A DNA stretch of 7,759 bases, from NCBI GenBank assembly GCA_903831485.1, contig CAIKXW010000116.1, positions 1 through 7,759 on the forward strand, in the 5' to 3' direction. Made by a program: the position numbers and the translations under genes. Of this stretch, positions 1-4,545 are shown piece by piece; position 1 is the first letter of the stretch, and the number at the start of each line of letters is the position of its first letter. Source of the DNA: an uncultured Alphaproteobacteria bacterium (GTDB taxonomy: Bacteria; Pseudomonadota; Alphaproteobacteria; Caulobacterales; Hyphomonadaceae). Below the pieces are notes generated by a model that worked only from the letters and a program-made list of their open reading frames with translations, searched no databases and was not told the origin of the DNA.

Positions 1-171
1 CCAGGCACCATCGACACCGGCCTGTCGAAACCCTTCCAGACGGGCGTCAAGCTAGACAAGCTCTTCTCCCCGGCGCAGGCCGCCGGCCAGCTGCTCCACC
101 TGCTCGACACGCTTACCCCTTCCCAGTCAGGGCGATTGTTCACCTGGGACGGGCAGGAAATCGCACCATGA
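1..171 (+). CDS. Short-chain dehydrogenase/reductase, C-terminal end (5' part outside window)
   Basis: Frame 1 is open from the left edge to a TGA at 169-171 and gives the last 56 residues of a protein. It begins PGTIDTGLSKPF and ends with LFTWDGQEIAP. A PG(T/W)-(V/I)-x-T segment after the catalytic Tyr/Lys helix, then a helix and a closing 'W-D-G' strand, is what I associate with CsgA/C-factor-like classical SDR oxidoreductases, which use NAD(P)H. The Rossmann glycine motif and the YxxxK catalytic pair would lie outside the window, so family membership rests on the tail alone. Small SDRs of this kind often sit beside photolyase genes in light-responsive clusters, which fits folE and BLUF downstream. 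The stop overlaps an ATG (ATGA, 168-171) that opens a mini-ORF leading to folE. The substrate cannot be told from this fragment. Confidence 0.75.
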   Translation, partial: PGTIDTGLSKPFQTGVKLDKLFSPAQAAGQLLHLLDTLTPSQSGRLFTWDGQEIAP

Positions 172-233
172 CCTGCGCCGCATCGGCCCATCGACGGCGC
201 CCCTCACAACAGCCTATGAAGGACGGCAGATGA
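168..233 (+). CDS. Possible 21-residue bridging mini-ORF (translational coupler?)
   Basis: A 21-codon frame plus stop fills the whole gap between the SDR and folE. Its ATG (168-170) overlaps the SDR stop as ATGA, and its TGA (231-233) overlaps the folE ATG as ATGA at 230-233. An AGGA lies at 155-158, nine bases before its start. The peptide begins MTCAASAHRRRP and ends PMKDGR. It has no recognisable domain, signal peptide or membrane segment. It could serve only to carry ribosomes across the gap so that SDR and folE are translationally coupled, or it could be chance in an open, GC-rich stretch. folE has its own Shine-Dalgarno sequence, so coupling is not required. No homology is claimed. Confidence 0.25.
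   Translation: MTCAASAHRRRPSQQPMKDGR
218..223 (+). promoter_or_regulatory. Ribosome binding site of folE
   Basis: GAAGGA lies six bases before the ATG at 230. This supports that start codon and is the clearest plus-strand Shine-Dalgarno sequence in the left cluster. Confidence 0.7.
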
Positions 234-943
234 GCGATTCCTCGAAACCTCCGGTCCCCGTTTCCGCCGAACCCGTGTCGGCCCGCATCCGCGCGCGCAT
301 CGTCAAGGCGAAGCGACGGTTCCACGCCAACGACAACATCTCCACCTTCATCGAGCCGGGCGAACTCGAAGCCCTGCAGGCCGAAGTCGAGGGCAAGCTC
401 AGGGGCGTGCTCGAAAGCCTCGTGATCGACACCACGAGCGACCACAACACGCGCGACACCGCCAAGCGCGTCGCAAAGATGTATCTCAACGAAGTCTTCC
501 AGGGCCGCTACCACCCCGCCCCGCCGGTCACCGAGTTTCCCAACGCGGCGATGCTGAACGAGCTGATGATCGTCGGCCCGATCACCGTGCGCTCCGCCTG
601 CAGCCACCACCTCTGCCCCATCATGGGCCGGCTCTGGATCGGCCTGATGCCGAACGAGCACTCAAACCTCATCGGCCTGTCGAAGTACTCGCGTCTCGCC
701 GAATGGATCATGTCGCGCCCGCAGATCCAGGAAGAAGCAATCACCCAGATGGCCGAACTCCTGATCGACAAGGTGCGCCCCGATGGCCTCGCCGTGGTGA
801 TGGAGGCGGATCACTTCTGCATGCACTGGCGCGGGGTGAAGGACAACGAGACCAAGATGATCAATTCGGTGATGCGCGGCTCCTTCCTCAAGGACCCTGC
901 GCTGCGTCGCGAATTCCTTTCCCTGCTCAACCTGAAAGCCTGA
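230..943 (+). CDS. folE: GTP cyclohydrolase I (FolE-type), CSHH variant
   Basis: This 237-residue protein matches GTP cyclohydrolase I, the cytoplasmic zinc enzyme that converts GTP to 7,8-dihydroneopterin triphosphate plus formate, the first step to folate and other pterins. Visible landmarks are the zinc-site motif SACSHHLCPIMG (C124, H127) with the third ligand C197 in DHFCMHWRG, the presumed catalytic H195, the guanine-binding Gln-Glu pair in QIQEEA (Q167-E168), and the C-terminal MRGSFLKDPALRREFL. It is slightly longer than E. coli FolE (222 residues), with a variable N-terminal tail of about 40 residues. The usual CEHH motif reads CSHH here, so a Ser replaces the Glu next to the first zinc ligand. 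The start is supported by GAAGGA at 218-223. The stop is five bases before the BLUF gene, which suggests cotranscription. Given this setting it may be a paralogue serving pterin supply in a light response rather than the housekeeping copy; that is inference. Confidence 0.93.
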   Translation: MSDSSKPPVPVSAEPVSARIRARIVKAKRRFHANDNISTFIEPGELEALQAEVEGKLRGVLESLVIDTTSDHNTRDTAKRVAKMYLNEVFQGRYHPAPPVTEFPNAAMLNELMIVGPITVRSACSHHLCPIMGRLWIGLMPNEHSNLIGLSKYSRLAEWIMSRPQIQEEAITQMAELLIDKVRPDGLAVVMEADHFCMHWRGVKDNETKMINSVMRGSFLKDPALRREFLSLLNLKA

Positions 944-948
944 CCGTC

Positions 949-1377
949 ATGCTCGTCCGCTGCCTCTACGCCAGCCGCGCCGCCGCCGGGACCAGCGCCG
1001 CCATCCTTGATGACATCCTCGTCCAGTCGCGCCGCAACAATCCGGCCAACGGCATCACCGGCATGCTGTGCGTCTCGAACAACGTCTTCATCCAGGTCCT
1101 GGAAGGCGGACGCGATGAAGTCTGCGATCTCTACCACGCCATCGTGCGCGACACGCGCCACGAGCAGCTCCGACTTCTTGCCTATGAAGAGATCACGGAG
1201 CGGCGCTTCGGCGGCTGGACGATGGGCCAGGTCAACCTCGCCAAGGTCAACCCCAGCCAGCTCCTGAAATACTTCAAGCGCGCCGAACTCGACCCCTTCG
1301 ACGCCTCAGGCTCCGCCACCCTGTCGCTGCTGTCCGAACTGGTCGCCTCCGCCTCGCTGATCGGGCGGGGAGACTAG
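949..1377 (+). CDS. Short stand-alone BLUF-domain blue-light photoreceptor
   Basis: This 142-residue protein is a BLUF domain (residues 1 to about 93) plus a C-terminal helical cap of about 50 residues. BLUF domains bind FAD and sense blue light. All key positions have the spacing known from AppA: Y7 (AppA Y21), N31 (N45), Q49 (Q63), W90 (W104) and M92 (M106). The signatures SRRNN..NGITGML, FIQVLEGG and RRFGGWTM are also present. The size matches short BLUF proteins such as BlrB and PixD, which act through partner proteins because they carry no output domain. The ATG at 949 sits five bases after the folE stop, and no strong Shine-Dalgarno is visible, so translation is probably coupled to folE. 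The same frame is open upstream into folE, but the family begins at this Met (MLVRCLYAS). Its stop is three bases from the stop of the opposing argF. The signalling partner is unknown. Confidence 0.93.
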   Translation: MLVRCLYASRAAAGTSAAILDDILVQSRRNNPANGITGMLCVSNNVFIQVLEGGRDEVCDLYHAIVRDTRHEQLRLLAYEEITERRFGGWTMGQVNLAKVNPSQLLKYFKRAELDPFDASGSATLSLLSELVASASLIGRGD

Positions 1378-1380
1378 CCT

Positions 1381-2301
1381 CTACCCCCTGAGGCACCACT
1401 CCAGGATCGCCTTCTGCGCGTGCAGACGGTTCTCCGCCTCGTCGAACACCAGCGACTGCGGGCCGTCGATCACCTCGCCGTCCACCTCCTCACCGCGATG
1501 CGCCGGCAGGCAATGCAGGAACATCGCCCCGCCATTGGCGCGCCGCATCAAGTCCCCGCTGACCTTGAACGGCGCAAGATCCTGCAGGCGCTTGTCAGCA
1601 TCGCGATCGCCCATCGAGACAAACGTGTCGGCCACCACGACATCTGCTCCGGCCACCGCCTTCGCCGCATCGCTGAACAGATCGATGCGCCCCTGCTCGG
1701 CGCGCGCGCGATCCACATCCGCAGCGTTCGGCTCATACCCGGCAGGCGTCCCCACCGCGAGCGAGAAGCCGAATTTCGGCGCCGCATGGATGAAGCTTGC
1801 CGCAACATTGTTGCCATCGCCGACCCACGCAATGCGCGCGCCCTTCAGGTTCAGCCCGGCCTCTTCCAGCGTCTGCAGGTCCGCCATGATCTGGCAGGGA
1901 TGAGACTTGTCCGTCAGCCCGTTGATCACTGGCACGCTGGCCGCCGCTGCGAAAGCCTCGACATCACCATGGCGGTTGGCCCGCATCATCACCGCATCGA
2001 CATAGCGCGACAGAACCTGCGCCGTGTCCTCGATCGACTCGCCGCGGCTTATCTGGGAGTCCGACGCCGAGATGATCAGCGACGTGCCCCCAAGCTGGCG
2101 TATCGCCATGTCGAATGACACACGCGTCCGCGTCGAGTTCTTCTCGAAAATCATCGCCAGCGTATGCCCGCTGAGCGGCGCATCCTTGTCCGGCGTCCCC
2201 TTCGGCATGCCAGCCCGCGCCGCCTTGCGCGACTTGGCGTTGTCCAGGATCGACCTCAGCTCGCCGGCCGGTATCGGCCAGAGATCCAGGAAGTGGTTCA
2301 T
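1381..2301 (-). CDS. argF: Ornithine carbamoyltransferase
   Basis: This 306-residue cytoplasmic enzyme joins carbamoyl phosphate and ornithine to give citrulline, the sixth step of arginine biosynthesis. Seen in the sequence are the carbamoyl-phosphate site FEKNSTRTR (S56-T-R-T-R60), HPCQ at 134-137, the ornithine-binding segment DTFVSMGD at 225-232 and the catalytic [11 protein letters not shown] starting at H263. Length is normal for the family. The ornithine segment has Phe at 227 where many homologues have Trp (DxWVSMG), a conservative change. The ATG overlaps the argD stop as ATGA at 2298-2301, so the gene is translated by coupling from argD. I know hslO (Hsp33) as a frequent next gene after argF in alphaproteobacteria, but here the operon ends at argF and meets the BLUF gene head-on. 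SMG and HCLP favour ornithine transcarbamylase over aspartate transcarbamylase. Confidence 0.97.
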   Translation of the reverse strand: MNHFLDLWPIPAGELRSILDNAKSRKAARAGMPKGTPDKDAPLSGHTLAMIFEKNSTRTRVSFDMAIRQLGGTSLIISASDSQISRGESIEDTAQVLSRYVDAVMMRANRHGDVEAFAAAASVPVINGLTDKSHPCQIMADLQTLEEAGLNLKGARIAWVGDGNNVAASFIHAAPKFGFSLAVGTPAGYEPNAADVDRARAEQGRIDLFSDAAKAVAGADVVVADTFVSMGDRDADKRLQDLAPFKVSGDLMRRANGGAMFLHCLPAHRGEEVDGEVIDGPQSLVFDEAENRLHAQKAILEWCLRG

Positions 2302-3488
2302 GATCCCGCAGCCGTCATCATGCTGGCGAACTGCTGGTCGATGATGTCGATCGCCTCGCGCACATCGTCTTCGGTCACCACCAGCGGCGGCGCAAGGCGC
2401 AGCGTGTTGTTGCCCGCCGTGCCGACCAGAAGCCCGCGCTCGGACAGCTTGGCGCGCAGCGGAATCGGATCGTCCTTCATGCGCAGCCCGCGCAGCAGGC
2501 CCGACCCGGTCACGTCGAGCACCAGCTCCGGATAACGCCCTTTCAGGCTTTCCATCCCCTGCTGCATCGTGCCTGCCACGCGGCGCACCTGCTCGAAGAA
2601 ACCTTCACCCGTCATCACGTCGAGCACGGCATTGCCCACCGCCATCGCCAGCGGGCCGCCGCCGAATGTCGTGCCGTGCACGCCCTTGGCCATGCCGGAG
2701 GCTGCCTCCTCCGTCGCGAGGATCATCCCCATCGGGAAGCCGCCGCCAATGCCCTTCGCCGCCGCGAGAATATCCGGCTCCGCGCCCGCCACCCACTGGT
2801 GATGGAACAGCTTGCCCGTCCGCCCGCCGCCGCACTGGATCTCGTCATAGATCAGCAGGACGCCATGCTCGGTGCAGAGATCGCGCAAGCCCTTCAGGCA
2901 CTGGTCCGGTACAGCGCGCACGCCGCCCTCGCCCTGCACCGGCTCGATGATCACCGCCGCAAGGTCAGGCGCCTTGATCGCCTGCTTCAGCGCTTCATGA
3001 TCGCCGAACGGGATCGAGCGGAAGCCCTGCAGACGCGGACCGAAGCCCTCGCGATACTTCTCCTGCGCGCCCGCGCTGATGCCGCCCAGCGTGCGCCCGT
3101 GGAACGATCCCTCGAACGACAGGATGCCGATCCGCTCCGGCGCGCCCTTCGCCCAGTGATAGCGCCGCGCGATCTTGATGCAGCCCTCGATCGATTCCGC
3201 GCCCGAGTTCGTGAAGAACGCATAGTCGGCGAATGTCAGGTCGACATAGCGCTGCGCCAGCCGCTCCTGCCCCGGTACGCGAAACATGTTCGAGGTGTGC
3301 CACAGCGTGTTGGCCTGGTCGGTCAACGCCTTGACCAGGACCGGGTTGCAATGCCCCAGCGAGGTCACCGCAATGCCGGCTATGAAATCGAGATAGGCCT
3401 TCCCCTTGTCGTCATACATGCGCACGCCCTCGCCTCGCACGAAAACGACCGGGCTCGGGCCGTAGACGGGAAGCACTGCGTTCGACAT
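2298..3488 (-). CDS. argD: Acetylornithine (and possibly succinyldiaminopimelate) aminotransferase
   Basis: This 396-residue class III PLP-dependent aminotransferase converts N-acetylglutamate semialdehyde to N-acetylornithine with glutamate as amino donor. Some family members also serve lysine biosynthesis as DapC. Landmarks in order are [19 protein letters not shown] (S95-S99, PLP phosphate contacts), SFHGRTLGG (128-136), EPVQGEGGV (182-190), [12 protein letters not shown] with the PLP-ring Asp D215, and the Schiff-base lysine K245 in [24 protein letters not shown] lies at 271-281. The length is typical. The start is supported by a strong AAGGAG eight bases upstream (plus-strand CTCCTT 3497-3502). 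It is the first gene of an argD-argF operon and its TGA overlaps the argF ATG. The adjacent argF makes the arginine role secure. A long reading frame on the opposite strand across this gene is a composition shadow. Confidence 0.96.
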   Translation of the reverse strand: MSNAVLPVYGPSPVVFVRGEGVRMYDDKGKAYLDFIAGIAVTSLGHCNPVLVKALTDQANTLWHTSNMFRVPGQERLAQRYVDLTFADYAFFTNSGAESIEGCIKIARRYHWAKGAPERIGILSFEGSFHGRTLGGISAGAQEKYREGFGPRLQGFRSIPFGDHEALKQAIKAPDLAAVIIEPVQGEGGVRAVPDQCLKGLRDLCTEHGVLLIYDEIQCGGGRTGKLFHHQWVAGAEPDILAAAKGIGGGFPMGMILATEEAASGMAKGVHGTTFGGGPLAMAVGNAVLDVMTGEGFFEQVRRVAGTMQQGMESLKGRYPELVLDVTGSGLLRGLRMKDDPIPLRAKLSERGLLVGTAGNNTLRLAPPLVVTEDDVREAIDIIDQQFASMMTAAGS

Positions 3489-3496
3489 GGGCGTAT

Positions 3497-3502
3497 CTCC
3501 TT
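3497..3502 (-). promoter_or_regulatory. Ribosome binding site of argD
   Basis: The minus strand reads AAGGAG, eight bases before the argD ATG (3488-3486). It is the strongest Shine-Dalgarno in the window and decides the argD start. Confidence 0.8.
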
Positions 3503-3566
3503 GAGTGACGCCGGCGGTGGGAAAGAGAACTCCAGACCTTGTTCAAGGGCCATTTCGGAAAGCGCG

Positions 3567-3595
3567 CTCATGCGGCGCGCCGCCCGTTATGTCAA
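3567..3595 (-). promoter_or_regulatory. Candidate argD promoter (weak -10)
   Basis: On the minus strand a perfect TTGACA (3595-3590) is followed 17 bases later by CATGAG (3572-3567), a poor match to TATAAT. The spacer contains the perfect 12-base palindrome GCGGCGCGCCGC (3572-3583). Transcription from it would give a leader of about 70 bases before argD. The exact -35 and correct spacing are suggestive, the -10 is not, and the palindrome could equally be an operator or chance in GC-rich DNA. Confidence 0.3.
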
Positions 3596-3607
3596 TGAAA
3601 ATGCGTT

Positions 3608-3828
3608 GTTTTGGGGCCCGGCCTACGGAACGCCGGACGGTCTGCCCGGCTCTTTGCCTAACCATCGACAATCCCAACGAAGAACCCGAGGGCCTGGGCG
3701 GGATCCCAGCGTTCCGCCGAACTCAATCCGGCGGCGGTTTTGGGGGGAAAACGATGGTTCGCGTTTGGGGAAGCCGAACGACGAACTCCAACCCGATCAC
3801 CCACTTCCGCAGATGATTTGGGGGAAAC
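3608..3828. repeat. Four dispersed TTT(T)GGGG tracts, two shaped as TTT-Gn-AAA dyads
   Basis: Related tracts lie at 3608-3620 (GTTTTGGGGCCCG), 3737-3752 (GTTTT, six G, AAAAC), 3763-3772 (GTTTGGGGAA) and 3817-3828 (TTT, five G, AAAC). The second and fourth have short T/A arms flanking a G run, with the core (T)TTTGGGGG(G)AAA(A)C. They stand out from the surrounding mixed-base DNA and from the coding regions, where I did not notice such tracts. Their role is unknown. Regulator binding sites for the divergent genes, or DNA-curvature elements, are possibilities. The spacing is irregular (129, 26 and 54 bases between starts), so this is not a tandem repeat. Confidence 0.45.
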
Positions 3829-3862
3829 GCTCGCGCCAAATCAGCGGGCGTATTTGCGACCG

Positions 3863-3868
3863 TAGAAT
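3863..3868 (+). promoter_or_regulatory. Possible -10 element before the gene at 3876 (leaderless?)
   Basis: TAGAAT differs from TATAAT at one position and lies seven bases before the ATG at 3876. Transcription would therefore begin at or next to the start codon. There is no Shine-Dalgarno before that ATG, which suits a leaderless transcript. No convincing -35 is present 16-18 bases upstream. Confidence 0.25.
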
Positions 3869-3875
3869 CGCGCCC

Positions 3876-4385
3876 ATGACCGTCAAGCAAAACCACGACG
3901 CACATGACAGGGGCGAGACCCCAAGCTGGGCCTGGCCGGTCCACGCATTTGTCGCGAGGCTCACAACCTTGCCCGGCTATATCACGCGCTTCAAAAGCGC
4001 CCGCCGCTCCAAGCCTGACTGGCGCGATAGCTGGCCAGACCTCATCCACTCCGAATGGCTCCGCGATCAACTCATCGCGAAAGGCGTGGCGCAGCTTCTC
4101 GCAGGCGACCCCCTCCACCTCGACGACACAAAGATCCAGCTAACGCCGCCCGCCACCTATGGCGGCCCGTGCCCGCGTTCACCCTTTGACATGAACCGCC
4201 GCTTCATCGCGCTGGCCGGCTGGGCGGCTGATCCGGAGGCGATCATCCGCGAGCGCTTCAAGCGCCTCTCGCGTATTTTCCTCGCTGCCCATGGTTCGAC
4301 GGACGCGCTTCGCGCTGCTCACCATGAGGCGGTGGGTGCGTCGGCGTCCAAGGTAGCCGCTGCCCAAGTAGCCCTCGTGGTGTGA
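3876..4385 (+). CDS. Unrecognised 169-residue protein with repeat-encoded C-terminus
   Basis: I do not recognise this protein. The frame from ATG 3876 has the GC-rich third positions typical of the window (many CTC, ATC, CGC and GCC codons). Its product is soluble-looking and basic to amphipathic, with a Trp- and Arg-rich first half (SWAWPVHAF, KPDWRDSWPDL) and FDMNRRFIALAGWAADPEAIIRERFKRL at about 110-137. It has no signal peptide or clear membrane segment. Residues 140-169 (GSTDALRAAHHEAV to the end) are encoded by the left arm, loop and part of the right arm of a large palindrome at 4287-4423, so the native C-terminus may have been replaced or extended by a repeat insertion. An in-frame ATG at 3813 is an alternative start. 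I prefer 3876 because a TAGAAT lies just ahead and the sequence between looks non-coding. It could also be a decayed gene. Confidence 0.55.
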   Translation: MTVKQNHDAHDRGETPSWAWPVHAFVARLTTLPGYITRFKSARRSKPDWRDSWPDLIHSEWLRDQLIAKGVAQLLAGDPLHLDDTKIQLTPPATYGGPCPRSPFDMNRRFIALAGWAADPEAIIRERFKRLSRIFLAAHGSTDALRAAHHEAVGASASKVAAAQVALVV

Positions 4386-4423
4386 GCAGCGACCGAAGGG
4401 AGCGTCCGTCGAACCATTAGGGC
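4287..4423. repeat. Large imperfect palindrome (REP-like extragenic repeat) overlapping a gene end
   Basis: The outer arms ATGGTTCGACGGACGC (4291-4306) and its exact complement (4402-4417) form a 16-base perfect stem. Past a two-base TA bulge the stem extends outward by four more pairs (GCCC 4287-4290 with GGGC 4420-4423). Inward, CTTCG pairs again, then a perfect 10-base stem CGCTGCTCAC (4313-4322) with 4382-4391. The loop contains a near-direct repeat, CCAAGGTAGCC (4348-4358) and CCAAGTAGCC (4364-4373). GTTCGAC plus CTCACCATGAGG resembles dispersed palindromic repeats I recall from alphaproteobacterial genomes. That link is from memory and unchecked. The TGA of the upstream frame (4383-4385) lies inside the right arm. 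As RNA it would form a long hairpin that could end transcription or protect the message. Confidence 0.85.
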
Positions 4424-4449
4424 GGGCTCACAAGCGCGCGCGGCCCGCC
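4421..4449 (+). terminator. GC-rich hairpin after the palindrome (possible terminator)
   Basis: GGCGGGC (4421-4427) pairs perfectly with GCCCGCC (4443-4449) across a 15-base loop, just after the stop at 4385. No U-tract follows, so this is not a canonical intrinsic terminator. A second hairpin, CTCAGC/GCTGAG (4480-4485 and 4495-4500), follows. Together they could insulate the hydrolase promoter from upstream transcription. Confidence 0.3.
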
Positions 4450-4511
4450 CCATACCCTCGCGTCAAACCACCTGCAGACCTCAGCGCTTGCGCGGCTGAG
4501 AACGCCCGCCC

Positions 4512-4545
4512 TTGACCTCCACCCAAGCCACGCCATGCTCCCCCC
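4512..4545 (+). promoter_or_regulatory. Promoter of the serine hydrolase gene, apparently leaderless
   Basis: TTGACC (4512-4517) is followed after 16 bases by CATGCT (4534-4539), and the ATG comes six bases later at 4546. With normal -10 to +1 spacing the transcript would start at or within a base of the A of ATG. The bases before the start are a C run with no Shine-Dalgarno, which is what a leaderless message predicts. The TTGAC half is a good match and the -10 is loose, so the call depends on the geometry. Confidence 0.5.

Larger units (their letters stand above)
3489..3875. other. Gene-free region between argD and the unrecognised plus-strand gene
   Basis: I find no credible gene in these 387 bases. 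Short frames exist on both strands, but their peptides lack domains and coding-like composition. The region holds the argD ribosome binding site and promoter candidate, and several small dyads: GCGGCGCGCCGC at 3572-3583, CCGGC/GCCGG at 3618-3622 and 3632-3636, CTGGG/CCCAG at 3694-3698 and 3705-3709 (enclosing GGGATCCC), and GTTC-CGCC-GAAC near 3711-3722. It also holds four T-tract/G-tract elements, listed separately. It is locally richer in A/T tracts than the flanking genes, as expected for a divergent promoter region serving argD to the left and the gene at 3876 to the right. Confidence 0.6.

Noticed and set aside
703..948. N-terminal extension of the BLUF frame into folE
   Set aside because: These 82 codons overlap folE out of frame and resemble no BLUF N-terminus. 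The BLUF domain begins at the Met at 949 with correct spacing to Tyr7 and Gln49.
3380..3571. A 63-codon minus-strand frame overlapping the argD start as a possible leader peptide
   Set aside because: It has no Shine-Dalgarno, no arginine-codon run for attenuation, and its ATG falls within the -10 of the promoter candidate. It then overlaps argD out of frame by about 100 bases.
3741..3770. MraZ-like TGGGG boxes or a G-quadruplex
   Set aside because: The TGGGG units are not spaced at the 10-base interval of MraZ boxes, and the G runs are too few and too far apart for a convincing quadruplex.
2676..3875. Very long open frame on the plus strand antisense to argD, running in frame into the gene at 3876
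   Set aside because: It lies opposite a well-supported argD, its peptide is Arg/Ala/His-rich without domains, and long open antisense frames are expected in high-GC genes. Only the part from 3876 has coding character.
3723..4118. A 131-codon minus-strand frame opposite the gene at 3876
   Set aside because: It has no recognisable domain, ends in the non-coding G-tract region, and has poorer codon pattern than the plus-strand frame.
4421..4500. Canonical intrinsic terminator downstream of the gene at 3876
   Set aside because: Hairpins are present but no run of T follows any of them, so I list only a low-confidence possible terminator.
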